64,000 nt of DNA from Polaribacter aquimarinus (GCF_003129485.1 NZ_QFFG01000003.1:310001-374000), one strand, 5' to 3'. Shown: positions 1 to 12,600, counted from the stretch's first letter. Notes: generated by a model from the letters alone, not told the origin. Program-made: numbers and translations.

Positions 1-186
1 AGCAAAATCAAATACTTTTGGATAAGTCATGTTAACAATAGCGTCAAAATCTCTATTGTTCATATCAATAAACATTTGTTTTGCTACAACATCTAATTCT
101 TTGTTTTGAGAATAAACTTTTATCGAAATCAGTAAAAAAAACACTGACAATAAACTTAAAATTTTACTTTTTAAACTTCTACTCAT
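1..186 (-). CDS. secreted protein of unknown function (3' part missing)
   Basis: An open frame starts with ATG at 186 and runs off the left edge of the window, so only the first 62 residues are seen. They begin with a basic, then hydrophobic signal peptide (MSRSLKSKILSLLSVFF...) that probably ends near the VYSQ site. A mature start follows with charged residues and the segment MNNRDFDAIVNMTYP. The start lies 6 bp after the stop of the Fe-S protein gene, so it is probably the last seen gene of the amidase-MCE-FeS transcript. I do not recognise the family; the 'aim to count residues lost per round' type NTF2-like fold is possible but unsupported by so short a fragment. Confidence 0.6.
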   Translation of the reverse strand, partial: MSRSLKSKILSLLSVFFLLISIKVYSQNKELDVVAKQMFIDMNNRDFDAIVNMTYPKVFDFA

Positions 187-192
187 TATCTA

Positions 193-1509
193 TTAATCTT
201 CTTTAGCCCAGTTTAATCTATCTTGTTGATTATATTGCCATGGTGCCCCATTGTTTTCGATGTTTGTCATCATCATATTTAATTCTTGTGGTGCAGCACT
301 TTGCTCCATCACTAAATATCTTCTCATATCCATAATTATGGATAATGGATCTATATTAACAGGACATTCTTCCACACAGGCATTACAACTTGTGCATGCC
401 CATAGTTCTTCTGGTTTTATATAATCGTTTAATAGTTGTTTACCATCATCAACAAAAGTTCCTTTGTTAGTATCAATATTTCTACCAACTTCCTCTAGAC
501 GATCACGAGTATCCATCATAATTTTACGAGGAGACAGTTCTTTACCTGTTAAATTTGCTGGACAAGATGAAGTACATCTTCCGCATTCAGTACATGTATA
601 AGCATTTAATAACTGTACCCAATTTAAATCTGTTACATCTGATGCTCCAAATTTTTCAGGGACTTCATCTTCTACACCAGTATCTGCTGTTGCATAAGGA
701 TCTGCACTTGGATCCATCATTAACTTTACTTCATTTGTAACTGATTCTAAATTATTGAATTGTCCTTTAGGGTTTAAATTCGCAAAATAAGTGTTTGGAA
801 AAGCTAATAAAATATGTAAATGTTTAGAATAATATAGGTAATTTAAGAAAATTAAAATACCTAAAATATGAACCCACCAAGTAACTCTCTCAATAATATA
901 TAATGATTCTGGGGAGTAATTATCAAAAATCGGTGCCAAAAATTGACTTATTGGATTTCCAACTTCTAGTTGTTGAAATGGTATATCTGTTGCATTCATA
1001 ACGAGGAACAATGTCATTAAAACCATTTCGAAATAAAGAATATTATTTCCGTCATTCTTTGGCCAACCCTTCATTTCTTTACTTAAAAACCTCTTAATAT
1101 TAGATAGATTTCTCCTTAGCCAGAAAATAATAACTGAGATAAAGACTAATGCTGCTAATATTTCGAAAGTTCCAATTAAAAAACCATAAATACCATCACC
1201 TAAAACACCTTGAAATATTCTATGAGTTCCAAATAAACCGTCAATAATAATTTCTAATACTTCTATATTTATGATGATAAACCCAACATAAACAACAATA
1301 TGTAAAAATCCAGAAAAAGGTCTTTTTACCATTTTTGATTGTCCTAAAGCAATCATTATCATGTTTTTTAATCTTTCTGGTTTTCTATCCTTTCTATTTA
1401 CATCCTTACCAAGCTTGATGTTTCTTATTAATTTGCGAACATTCATCACAAAAAAACCAATACCAACTGCAAGAGCTAGGGCAAAAAATATGTTTGGTAA
1501 ATATTGCAT
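193..1509 (-). CDS. membrane-bound 4Fe-4S dicluster oxidoreductase subunit
   Basis: 438-residue inner-membrane electron-transfer protein. The N-terminal 230 residues hold about five membrane helices, as in the gamma subunits of nitrate reductase and DsrM-like quinone-linked proteins. The cytoplasmic part carries two CxxCxxCxxxCP clusters, with cysteines at 306/309/312/316 and 372/375/378/382, the pattern for two 4Fe-4S centres. This architecture is known from heterodisulfide-reductase-like Fe-S proteins that pass electrons between a quinone pool and a soluble partner; the actual partner is not visible here. It lies 21 bp downstream of the MCE gene, in the same direction. The CCG-domain Fe-S partner often found beside such proteins may lie beyond the window edge (inference). 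Confidence 0.85.
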   Translation of the reverse strand: MQYLPNIFFALALAVGIGFFVMNVRKLIRNIKLGKDVNRKDRKPERLKNMIMIALGQSKMVKRPFSGFLHIVVYVGFIIINIEVLEIIIDGLFGTHRIFQGVLGDGIYGFLIGTFEILAALVFISVIIFWLRRNLSNIKRFLSKEMKGWPKNDGNNILYFEMVLMTLFLVMNATDIPFQQLEVGNPISQFLAPIFDNYSPESLYIIERVTWWVHILGILIFLNYLYYSKHLHILLAFPNTYFANLNPKGQFNNLESVTNEVKLMMDPSADPYATADTGVEDEVPEKFGASDVTDLNWVQLLNAYTCTECGRCTSSCPANLTGKELSPRKIMMDTRDRLEEVGRNIDTNKGTFVDDGKQLLNDYIKPEELWACTSCNACVEECPVNIDPLSIIMDMRRYLVMEQSAAPQELNMMMTNIENNGAPWQYNQQDRLNWAKED

Positions 1510-1530
1510 AGTACTTTAATTTATGTAAAA

Positions 1531-2490
1531 TTATTTATTAGCCTCTTTGTCTTTGTTGGGCGTGTAAGGTTTTGCTCTTTTACCAAACAAGGAAAAGTGA
1601 ACAAATCGTTTAGGGTTTTCTTTCATTTCTCTTAAAAGATTTTCTAATTCTTTAGACATTGTGGTTAAATTATGATATAACTTATCATCTACCACAAGTT
1701 TACCTAAAGTACCCTTACCTTGATTAATTCCGTTAAGTAATTTATTAGACGAAGTTAAAGTTGCTTCTGCTTTTCTTATGATTCCTCCTATGTTAGCATT
1801 TGCTAATGTATCAGAAACCCTAGTTAAATTGTCTGTAATTTTCTTAGTATTTGAAATGGTTATTTTTAATTTAGCTGATGTAGAATCTATCACAGAATTT
1901 ACAGATAGCATCATACCTTTAATCTCTTTAATTGTGTAAGACAAATCTTGAACCGATTCTTTTAAAGCAGTTTGTGTTTTTAAATCTAAAACATTGTTTA
2001 TATTCTTAAATAATGAGTCAGCACTTACAATTACATGTTCTAGTTTTGATTGTAATGGATCTAAACGCTCTCCAATAGAAGTAAATAAACTTGATTCAAT
2101 TTCTCCTATTAAAACATCCCCTGTTATTGCATTTTCTCCTTGATAACTTGGAATTATTGCAAGGTTTGAGGGGCTTAAAGGACTTGGAGAGTAAATTTTA
2201 ACGATACTGTTTTTTGAGAATTCAAATTCATCTTCCACAGAAAACTCAACAATTAAATGCCCCCTTTTTTCAGGTGTTTGATTAAACTTAATATTTTCAA
2301 CTTTACCAACTTTTAATCCATTTATCGTTACAAAACTAGATTTTGTTAACCCTCCTATTTGATTGTATTCTACTTTAAAATAACGAGTATTTCCATCAAA
2401 TAAATTTTGACCTTTTAAAAAGTTGTAACCCCACACAAAAAATGCAATAATCACAACAGCTACAATTCCTGTTTTTAACTCTTTTGACAT
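1531..2490 (-). CDS. MlaD/MCE family lipid-transport protein
   Basis: 319 residues with one N-terminal membrane anchor (about residues 7-25), then an MCE domain at about residues 38-115 containing the QIGGLTKSSFVTINGLKVG segment. A long helical, coiled-coil-like tail (about 130-300) includes serial heptad-like stretches. MCE proteins form periplasmic hexameric rings or tunnels that move phospholipids between inner and outer membrane, usually with an ABC ATPase (MlaF) and permease (MlaE). Neither is next to it here, so they must be encoded elsewhere. It sits between the amidase and the Fe-S protein, an order common in Flavobacteriaceae. The single-anchor MCE with a helical tail fits the MlaD family better than longer multi-MCE PqiB/YebT proteins. 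Confidence 0.85.
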   Translation of the reverse strand: MSKELKTGIVAVVIIAFFVWGYNFLKGQNLFDGNTRYFKVEYNQIGGLTKSSFVTINGLKVGKVENIKFNQTPEKRGHLIVEFSVEDEFEFSKNSIVKIYSPSPLSPSNLAIIPSYQGENAITGDVLIGEIESSLFTSIGERLDPLQSKLEHVIVSADSLFKNINNVLDLKTQTALKESVQDLSYTIKEIKGMMLSVNSVIDSTSAKLKITISNTKKITDNLTRVSDTLANANIGGIIRKAEATLTSSNKLLNGINQGKGTLGKLVVDDKLYHNLTTMSKELENLLREMKENPKRFVHFSLFGKRAKPYTPNKDKEANK

Positions 2491-2543
2491 AAGAAGAAAT
2501 TTAGTAACAATATTACTAATAATTTTTGGTAGTTTCTACCAAA

Positions 2544-3635
2544 TTATTTCATTTTAATAGCCTCTTTAACTGTTATCTTTTTTTGTCCTTTAAAAGCGAC
2601 AATAAATGCAGAAGAATACCCTTTAAGCTTTGCTTTCTTTAAAGCGTTTACTACTTCAGAAAACATCGAAGAATTTCCGTAATAATATTTATAAAAATTA
2701 CCAACTTTAACTCTTTCAATATCTTTTAAACCTTTAAAATTATAGGGTTTAGTTGTTATTTTATTCTTACCTGATGCTATTTGTACTTTAAAAACTACTT
2801 TATCTGTTTTTATAATTTTATTAGTATCTGTAATGGTATTAATTTTTAAGTTCTTAAAGTACTTAATTATTGCATCTGCTATTGCACCTGCCATTAAAGT
2901 TTGCCCTTTCTTAGAATTAAGATACCTCCCTTCTTTTTTGTTTGTTAAAAAACCAAGTTCTACTAAAACACTTGGCATTATAGTTTCTCTTAAAACTTGA
3001 AAATTATCTTGTTTAACTTTTCGATCGTTTCTTTTTAATTTAAAAGCAAAATTATTTTGAATAAAACTTGCTATTGCTAAACTTTTATCTAAATTTTCTT
3101 CTTGAAGGAGCGATAAACCTATTACAGATTCTGCTGAGTTTGGGTCAAAACCTTTATATTTATCTTTATAGTTGTCTTCTTGTAAAATTACCGCATTTTC
3201 TCTTTTAGCAATTTCTAAGTTTTTTTTATTCCCCCTGAGACCTAATACAAAAGTTCCAGCTCCATATGCATTTGATGTGTGAGAATCACAGTGTATGGAA
3301 ACAAACAAATTTGCTTTTGCATGATTTGCGATTTCTCCTCTTTTCCAAAGTTCTATTTTAACATCGCTCTTTCTTGTATAAATAACTTTTATATCATTGC
3401 TTTTAGATAATTTTTTACCAACCAATAAAGCTACTTTTAAAGCAATATGTTTTTCTTTATAACCGTTTCCTAAATTTCCAGGATCTTTACCTCCATGACC
3501 AGCATCTAAAACTACAACATACTTTTTTTGACCTAAAATTGTTAATGAATTTGAAAAAAGAATAAAAGAAATCAATAAAAGAAAAATAAATCTTCTTTTG
3601 GTATTAATTTTGTGGTTTTGTTGGAATTGCATCAA
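2544..3635 (-). CDS. N-acetylmuramoyl-L-alanine amidase (Amidase_3) with SPOR-like tail
   Basis: 363-residue zinc amidase that cleaves the amide bond between N-acetylmuramic acid and L-alanine in peptidoglycan, acting in the periplasm. A signal segment lies at about residues 14-36. The Amidase_3 motifs are present: LDAGHGGKDPG (zinc ligand H47), E61, VSIHCDSH (H115) and the catalytic-glutamate region VLVELGFLTN. The last 80 residues begin VVFKVQIASG and contain a YKYYYG motif, which looks like a degenerate SPOR domain that would bind denuded glycan strands at the septum. The start ATG at 3635 gives MMQFQQNHK; a later start is possible. It is divergent from lptD and probably first in the amidase-MCE-FeS operon. 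Confidence 0.9.
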   Translation of the reverse strand: MMQFQQNHKINTKRRFIFLLLISFILFSNSLTILGQKKYVVVLDAGHGGKDPGNLGNGYKEKHIALKVALLVGKKLSKSNDIKVIYTRKSDVKIELWKRGEIANHAKANLFVSIHCDSHTSNAYGAGTFVLGLRGNKKNLEIAKRENAVILQEDNYKDKYKGFDPNSAESVIGLSLLQEENLDKSLAIASFIQNNFAFKLKRNDRKVKQDNFQVLRETIMPSVLVELGFLTNKKEGRYLNSKKGQTLMAGAIADAIIKYFKNLKINTITDTNKIIKTDKVVFKVQIASGKNKITTKPYNFKGLKDIERVKVGNFYKYYYGNSSMFSEVVNALKKAKLKGYSSAFIVAFKGQKKITVKEAIKMK

Positions 3636-3724
3636 TAAAATTTAACTAATTTTGGCATCGTAAATTTGGTGCTTCAAATATTGAGCCATATTTTTACTTT
3701 TACACAAAAATACTATTTATAGCA

Positions 3725-6382
3725 TTGCAATCAAACCTATCATACTTACTTTTATTGTGTAGCCTCTTATTTTTTCAGATAGGGTTCTCTCAAGATAAAA
3801 AATCTACAGAGAAAAAAATAATCACAACTCAAAAAAAAGACTCTATTATTGATATAAAAAAAGATTCCTTATTAATTAAAAAAAGAGACACTATTGCAAA
3901 AGACTCTATTAAACCAAAAGAAAAAGTAGAGGATATTATTGTCCATGTTGCAAGTGATTATACCATACAAAATGCTAAAGACAAAACAGTTACTTTATAT
4001 AACGAAGCTAACATAACCTATACTGACATTGATTTAAAAGCAGGAATTATTATTGTTGATTATAAAAAAAACACGCTTTTTGCTAAAGGAATTATTGATA
4101 GTACAGGTTATATACAAAGACCAATTTTTACTCAAGGAGGTCAAGAATCTGAACAAGATTCAATAATTTATAATTTTAAAAGTAAACGTGCTTTAATCTA
4201 TGGTTTAAAAACTAAACAAGGAGAAATGTTTACTTATGGAGAAAAAACGAAAAGAGTAAATGACTCCACAATTTTTGTAAGAAAAATAAGGTTTACTACA
4301 TCAGAAAAGAAAATTCCAGATTATTATATTGCTACGGATAAAGCAAAACTAGTTCCTGGAAAAAAAATAATTGTTGGTACAAGTAATTTGGTTTTAGCTG
4401 ATATACCTACGCCATTATTTTTACCTTTTGCCTACTTCCCTCTAAGTGAAACCAGTGTTTCTGGATTTTTGATCCCGGCTTTCGACACTGGTAGTAGTCA
4501 GAGAGGTATTGGATTTCAAAACGGAGGTTATTATTTTGCAATAAGTGATTATTTTGATTTGTCAGTTCGTGGAGATTTATATTCTAATGGAAGTTGGGGG
4601 CTAAGAATGAGTTCTAATTATAAAAAAAGGTATCGCTTTAGTGGTTCTTTTAATTTAAGCTTTGAAAATAACATTAGCGGAATTAGAGGTTTCGATTCTT
4701 TTAGTAAATCGAATAACTTTAACATTAGGTGGTCGCACAGCCAAGATTCTAAAGCCAGTCCCAACTCAAGATTTTCAGCTTCAGTTAATTTAGGAAGTAG
4801 TCGTTTTTTTAGAGAATCTCAAAATCAGTTTAATGTTTCTCAAACCCAAACTAACACATTTAATTCTTCTATAAATTACAGTAAAACTTTTGTAGGTACT
4901 CCTTTTAACATGAACTTAACTGCGACACATCAACAAAATACAAATACTCAAGAAATTACAATGACCCTTCCCTCTCTTACGTTAAACATGAATAGGATTT
5001 ATCCATTTGTTGGTAAAGGAGGAGTAAAAAAGACGCCAATACAAAAATTAGGTTTCAACTATGCAATGCAAGGTCAATACTTAATAAAAACTACAGAAAA
5101 TGATTTCTTTACGAGTAAAATGTTTGAAACTGCCAGATCTGGAATGACTCATAAAACGAGTACCAATACCAACATTAAAGCTTTCAAATATTTTACTTTA
5201 TCTCCAAGTGCAAATTATGAAGAAGTATGGCATTTTGATTATATTCAGAAAAATTACGATGCAACACAAAATGTTGTAGTTACAGACACTTTAAGAGGTT
5301 TTAAGAGTTACAGAGAGTATAATGCGGGGGTTAGTTTATCTACAAATATTTATGGTACTTTTAATTTTAAAAAAGGTAGACTTAAAGCAATAAGACACAC
5401 TTTTAGACCATCTATTTCTTACTCTTATAGGCCAGATTTTAAAGATAAATATATTAAATCTGTACAAAGGAGTGTAGACCCATTAGATTTAGAAGAATAT
5501 ACTGTTTTTGATCAAGGAATTTTTGGAGGCCCCTCTGGAGGTTTAAGTAATTCAATTGGTATAACTTTAAATAATGTTATTGAGGCAAAAATGGCCCCAA
5601 AAGACCCAGATAGTGATGAAGAAGATGAAAAAATCACCATTTTAAACAATCTTAATTTTTCAAGCTCCTATAATATAGCTGCAGATAGTTTACGATGGTC
5701 TCCCATAAGTTTTTCTGCTGGAACTCGATTATTTAAAGACAAACTAGCTTTGAATATAAATGGCTCGATGGATGTTTATCAGGTTGACGAAAATGGCTCA
5801 AGAATTAATAAATTTAATTCTAATATTTTCAGATTAACAAATGCAAGCTTAACAGCCAACTACTCTATTTCGAGTGCTGATTTTTCAAAGGATAAAAAAG
5901 AAGATAAGAACAAAAATAGAGACCCAAACAATTCTCAAGACGTTATAGGTGCTGATATTAACCCAACTGATAATATAGGGCAACGAAATGCTGTTAATTC
6001 TAGTAAAGAAGATAAAAACAAAAGCGCAAACTTATATAGAGCTGACATACCTTGGTCTGTAAACCTAGCTTATTCTACTAATTATAGAAACAATGGTATT
6101 TCTGGTGGAGAAATTGGTGTGCACAGTTTAATGTTTAGTGGAAATTTAGAACTTTCTCCTAAATGGAGTGTTGGTTATTCTTCTGGATATGACATAAAAG
6201 AAGGTGCATTTACTTTCTCGAGGTTTAATTTTAGTAGAGATTTAGATAGTTGGCAATTTAACTTTAATTGGGTTCCTTTTGGAACAAACTCTTCATATAC
6301 CTTTTTTATTGGTGTAAAATCTTCGGTTTTAGCAGACTTAAAATGGGATAAAAATAAACCGCCTGATAGAAGACTTTTTTAG
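3725..6382 (+). CDS. lptD: LPS-assembly outer membrane protein LptD
   Basis: 885-residue outer-membrane beta-barrel that, with LptE, inserts lipopolysaccharide into the outer leaflet. The start codon is TTG at 3725; it directly precedes a good signal peptide ending near GFSQ, and no ATG lies close by. After a Lys/Asp-rich linker, an OstA/LptA-like periplasmic domain spans about 65-200 (start of a YTIQNAKDKTVTLYNEANI segment), and the rest is barrel with many alternating aromatic strands. Bacteroidota LptD is larger than and diverged from the E. coli protein, so 'putative' applies. It is divergent from the amidase gene and is followed after 1 bp by the DUF3592 gene. Confidence 0.88.
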   Translation: MQSNLSYLLLLCSLLFFQIGFSQDKKSTEKKIITTQKKDSIIDIKKDSLLIKKRDTIAKDSIKPKEKVEDIIVHVASDYTIQNAKDKTVTLYNEANITYTDIDLKAGIIIVDYKKNTLFAKGIIDSTGYIQRPIFTQGGQESEQDSIIYNFKSKRALIYGLKTKQGEMFTYGEKTKRVNDSTIFVRKIRFTTSEKKIPDYYIATDKAKLVPGKKIIVGTSNLVLADIPTPLFLPFAYFPLSETSVSGFLIPAFDTGSSQRGIGFQNGGYYFAISDYFDLSVRGDLYSNGSWGLRMSSNYKKRYRFSGSFNLSFENNISGIRGFDSFSKSNNFNIRWSHSQDSKASPNSRFSASVNLGSSRFFRESQNQFNVSQTQTNTFNSSINYSKTFVGTPFNMNLTATHQQNTNTQEITMTLPSLTLNMNRIYPFVGKGGVKKTPIQKLGFNYAMQGQYLIKTTENDFFTSKMFETARSGMTHKTSTNTNIKAFKYFTLSPSANYEEVWHFDYIQKNYDATQNVVVTDTLRGFKSYREYNAGVSLSTNIYGTFNFKKGRLKAIRHTFRPSISYSYRPDFKDKYIKSVQRSVDPLDLEEYTVFDQGIFGGPSGGLSNSIGITLNNVIEAKMAPKDPDSDEEDEKITILNNLNFSSSYNIAADSLRWSPISFSAGTRLFKDKLALNINGSMDVYQVDENGSRINKFNSNIFRLTNASLTANYSISSADFSKDKKEDKNKNRDPNNSQDVIGADINPTDNIGQRNAVNSSKEDKNKSANLYRADIPWSVNLAYSTNYRNNGISGGEIGVHSLMFSGNLELSPKWSVGYSSGYDIKEGAFTFSRFNFSRDLDSWQFNFNWVPFGTNSSYTFFIGVKSSVLADLKWDKNKPPDRRLF

Positions 6383-6383
6383 T

Positions 6384-6854
6384 ATGATTATCCTACAATT
6401 TATTTTACCTATTTTTTTTGGTTTTTATATGATTTATAAATCTATTAAAGTTCTTGACAAAATTGACAGATTAAAAAAGAATGGGATAAGAAAACAAGCT
6501 AGAGTTATAAAAATAAGAGAAGAAATAGGCTCACAAATAGATGACAATTATGGGAGTTCAAGAACTTATTATTACACCGTAAATTTTAAGAATAAAAATG
6601 GTCGTGAAATTGAAAAAGAAATTGAATTTGGATTAAATAAAAAGCCCAAAAGAAATCCGCCATTTTCAATTAGTATTCTATATAATATTAATAAAAATAA
6701 AGATATAGATATTACTTTTGAAAATAGTAGAAGAATCATTTTAGATGGTTTTCTTTTACTATTTATTGGACTTTTATTTCTGGGTATTGTTTTATATAAT
6801 TACAATGGCCAAATTAATATCATCTTAGATTTTATAAAAAACATATTAAAATGA
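6384..6854 (+). CDS. DUF3592-like membrane protein
   Basis: 156 residues with a membrane helix at each end (about 2-20 and 122-150) and a soluble beta-rich segment between. The pattern of a RIKxR motif, a YYYTVNFKNKNGREIEKEI strand pair and an 'ILYN' stretch is typical of DUF3592 proteins, whose function is unknown. It begins 1 bp after the lptD stop, and its last codon overlaps the ridA start (ATGA-type overlap), so it is translated from the lptD-ridA transcript. No catalytic residues are apparent. Confidence 0.7.
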   Translation: MIILQFILPIFFGFYMIYKSIKVLDKIDRLKKNGIRKQARVIKIREEIGSQIDDNYGSSRTYYYTVNFKNKNGREIEKEIEFGLNKKPKRNPPFSISILYNINKNKDIDITFENSRRIILDGFLLLFIGLLFLGIVLYNYNGQINIILDFIKNILK

Positions 6855-7231
6855 AAAAAATAATAACAACAAAAAAAGCTCCAGCACCTATTGGACCATA
6901 TAATCAAGCTGTTTTAAGTGGGAATACTCTTTATACTTCAGGGCAAATTGCAATTACTCCAGAAACTGAAGAACTTGTTTTAGATTCTATAAAAAATGAA
7001 ACTAAACAAGTAATGGAAAACTTAAAAGAAGTTTTAGCAGCTGCAGATATGACTTTTGAAAACGTAATTAAAACCTCCATTTTTATTTCTGACATGAATA
7101 ATTTTGGAGAAATCAACGCTGTCTACGGAAGCTATTTTAATGAAGAAACTGCACCTGCAAGAGAAACTGTAGAAGTTGCTAACTTGCCTAAATTTGTAAA
7201 TGTAGAAATTAGTGCTATTGCTGTGAAATAG
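6851..7231 (+). CDS. ridA: RidA family enamine/imine deaminase
   Basis: 126 residues, the standard RidA/YjgF length. It hydrolyses reactive 2-aminoacrylate and related enamine/imine intermediates released by PLP enzymes. The family signatures are present: APAPIGPYNQAV near the N-terminus, SGQIAI, and the substrate-binding arginine R104 in APARETVEV. It is cytosolic and trimeric in known members. The start overlaps the DUF3592 stop by 4 bp. The TAG stop codon (7229-7231) shares its final G with the first base of the GTATTCA heptamer array, so the array touches the gene directly. Confidence 0.93.
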   Translation: MKKIITTKKAPAPIGPYNQAVLSGNTLYTSGQIAITPETEELVLDSIKNETKQVMENLKEVLAAADMTFENVIKTSIFISDMNNFGEINAVYGSYFNEETAPARETVEVANLPKFVNVEISAIAVK

Positions 7232-7342
7232 TATTCAGTATTCAGTATTCAGTATTCAGTATTCAGTATTCAGTATTCAGTATTCAGTATTCAGTATTCA
7301 GTATTCAGTATTCAGTATTCAGTATTCAGTATTCAGTATTCA
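7231..7342 (+). repeat. perfect tandem array, 16 x GTATTCA
   Basis: 112 bp made of exactly 16 identical copies of the 7-bp unit GTATTCA, with no substitution. It starts inside the ridA stop codon and ends 8 bp before a terminator hairpin. On the plus strand the repeat has no stop codon in any frame; on the minus strand every frame meets TGA each 21 bp. It looks like a slippage-prone variable-number repeat. Confidence 0.97.
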
Positions 7343-7350
7343 AAACTAAA

Positions 7351-7382
7351 AAAACCTGATAACTTAAAAGTTATCAGGTTTT
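7351..7382. terminator. bidirectional terminator between ridA and gap
   Basis: A perfect inverted repeat with 15-bp arms, 7351-7365 (AAAACCTGATAACTT) and 7368-7382, flanked by A-rich and T-rich tracts. It would end both the plus-strand lptD-ridA transcript and the minus-strand pfkA-gap transcript. Confidence 0.85.
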
Positions 7383-7406
7383 ATATTTTTAGTTGAATTA
7401 CTATTA

Positions 7407-9417
<2,011 letters not shown>

Positions 9418-9487
9418 AATTTGTTGATGTAAAATTACTGCTTTATAACCATTTAAAATAATAAAACTACGAAATCGTTTTAGGCTG

Positions 9488-9510
9488 TTTCGCCCTATTT
9501 TAAGGCGAAA
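9488..9510. terminator. hairpin in the tamB-pfkA gap
   Basis: Inverted repeat TTTCGCC (9488-9494) / GGCGAAA (9504-9510) with a 9-base loop. It lies downstream of tamB and upstream of pfkA, so it could end tamB transcription, but the minus-strand T-run is poor. I see nothing else notable in 9418-9640. Confidence 0.4.
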
Positions 9511-9640
9511 AGTAACACTTTATTTTTAAGATAAGGATAATTATTATTATCGTTTTGTTAAACTTTTTAGTAATACAAAACAAATAACACAATGGTAAGA
9601 ATTATATGATGAAAACTATTCTTTAAAGTTGTAAAAAAAA

Positions 9641-12600
9641 CTAATTTCCTTCAAAATTAATTAACTCATTCTTGACTTTTTTTAAAGTATCTTTTTGAAT
9701 AATTGGCTTAGGTTTTCTTTTTTTAATTCCAATTTTTTTAAGCAAATCTGAAAGTGTATTAAAATTTACTTGATAAGACAGTCCAATTCCTTGAGTGTAA
9801 CCTTCTTCTTGTTGAGAATATTGAATTTCGTTTTGACGATTAAAAATAACTCCTCTAAAATTTCCTTCTTTATTTAGTAGTACTTCTACTTTTACTTCTC
9901 CAACAACACTAGATTGAGTTTGAGCCCCAACTGGCACTCCAACTTTACCATTAATAATTACTCTATCACTAACTTGAGTACTTACTGAAACATCTACTTG
10001 ATTATCAATAATATTTAAACGATCTGCATTATTTCTATTACCTTGTTGGTAATCTACACCCAATTGAAACTTGCTATCGGGGTTATTTAACAAGCTATTA
10101 AAAGCGGCAGCTACAGCACTTGAAGCAGTATTAGAAATCGTTTCACCAGCATTAAAATCTACTTTATCTGGATTTGCAAAATTTCCAAAGGCTAGTAATG
10201 AAATAAATTGAGTTGTTTTCTCATTGACATTATTATCATTTAAAATAAACTCTAATTCGCCTGCTATTGTTGGATCTACATTTGTTAATTGAATGTCTAA
10301 ATCTTGTTTAGAGCTAAACAAACCTCCAGTTATCCTTGTAACCAAATCTACCTCAATCTTTCTATTAGAATTAAAATTCTGTAATAATACCCCTGGATTT
10401 GCTTTAGCTTTGTAAATTGCAGTAACATCTAAATTTGCTTCATATGGATTTCCATTCCATGATACAGTTCCGCCTTTTTGAATCACAAAAGGTTTATTTA
10501 CAATTCCTCCATATTTAAAATCATAAACCCCTTTTTCTATCGAATAATCTCCAAACATGTTAAATTTACCTCGAGTATCAATTTCTATTCTAAGGTTTCC
10601 GTTTCCATTACCTGTAAGTTGACTTCCGAAGACTTCATCAATTACCACTTGAGCTGTAGCATCTTTTGTAACTTCTAAATTAATGTTTAACGACAATCCT
10701 TTAAGTGCTTCCAGAGCTATTTCATTTTGGCGCTCTACAACTTCTTTTTCTTCAGTTTTAAAATGAATTAAGCGATAACTATCTACTGTTTCAACATCTT
10801 TTAAGGGAACTACAAACAAAGTTCCTGAATTGGTCTTTGCATTTATTTCTATTGTTAATTGATCTGTTAATCCCGTAATAGATGCTGTACCATCTATAAA
10901 TGCTGATCCGTAGTATAATGCTTCTTCTGTATTTTCTGTATCTAAAACAAGTAGATTATCACTTTCTATTTCAAAATTTAAAACCCATTTTTCAAAGTTT
11001 AAATGAGCAATATTTCCTTTAAGTTTTCCGTTAGTTTTGTGTTTTGTATCTAACAACGAAAAATCTTCGAAAATAAAATATTGTTCTTGCAATGTAATTA
11101 TAGACTCACCTTCAAAATCATAATCCACATTTAAGTAAGGAAACTTAAGTCCAGCATTTTTAAGTGTTAATGTTCCATCCATATCAGGATTTCTTAGAAA
11201 ACCTCTTAAATTAAAATTACCACTAGCACTACCTCTTATAGAAGACAAAACATCTTGACCTAGCGGACTAAAAGCATCTAAACCAAACTCTTCAAGAAAA
11301 ACTTCTAAATCTATAATTGGTCTTTTATTAGAAAAATCTAGACTTCCTAAAGCAGCAATACTTTTTACTTTTTTATTTTCTAATGATAGATTTACATTGT
11401 ATTTTTCATAAGAGTTGTCACCAACAACATTTAATAATAAATCTCCTTGCCTAAATTTATTTACTTCAAAATCTTTTATTGATAAAGTAGCTTCAGGACT
11501 ATAGTTACCTTCTTTTTGAATAAAATCTAAATTTCCAGATAACTGTCCTTTTAATGCTAAACTATCTATCTCTGGCAAAAAACTTTCTAATTGAACTTTT
11601 GTAAAGTCTGCCAAAAAAACTTTTTCTTCATCTCCTTTTAAACTTCCAGTAAACTCTATCTTTTGTTCTCCTGAAACTAATTTAAATTGACTGAAACTAA
11701 ACTCATTTGTTTTTAAATCAAAAGTAATTCTATCTGTGTTTAATTTATCTGGATTTATACTCCATATATTATCTTTAAATTTAAACGAAGAATCTTCGAA
11801 ACCTAAAACAGATTTTCCTTCTTGATTAAATGTATAGAAAAAATCTAAATTAAAATCTTTATTCTTTTTTAAACCTCCTTTAAATACCGATTTAAAAAAA
11901 AGTGTGTCATTTTGAGTTCTGTTAAGCAAGTTTAATTTTGCTATTTTATAATAATCGGTATTAATCTCTTCTGCTGTTAAACTCGTGTTATATAATGGGT
12001 TTTGATTATTGGTGATAAGCCTAATTTTTTTAATTTCGTTGCCATAAATATTTAACTTTGGTGATGCAAAATCTACTCTTAAAAGACTTTTATTTGAGTT
12101 AATTCTACCTTTTATTTTAGTATTATTATCAATAGATATTTTAGGGTAAAACACACTTACAATTTGGTTATATATTGTAAAGTTAAAATCTACGTATTGA
12201 TTTGGTGTAACTTGGTAAGGAGAATAATTTGCATAAATGCTACCCAATGCATTTTGAGAAACAGGTAGTAATTCTGAAAAAGAAAACTTACCAGAAATAT
12301 AACCTTTAGCAATATCTTGAGACTCAACATCAATAGTCTTTATACTATCTTTTAGTGAGGAAGTAACATTAAATTCTTTAAATATATATTCTTTAGTTTG
12401 ATTTTTATAAACAATATTTTTAAAAATTGCTTTTCCTGTAATGTTATCTAGAGTATTTCCTTCAATATCTAACTGAATATTCCCTTTTAAAACAGCAATA
12501 CTGTCTCTATTAAAAAGGTTTGTTTCTTTAAGATTTAGGTGTTCAATATCAGATTTAAAATCAAATTTGTGGATTTTAGATGATAAATCTGCTAACCCAT

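Noticed and set aside
555..740. Plus-strand open frame over the Fe-S protein
   Set aside because: It is a shadow of the real gene on the other strand, low in complexity, with no start context.
7231..7342. Tandem repeats as a possible CRISPR array
   Set aside because: The 7-bp units have no spacers, and no cas gene is in the window.
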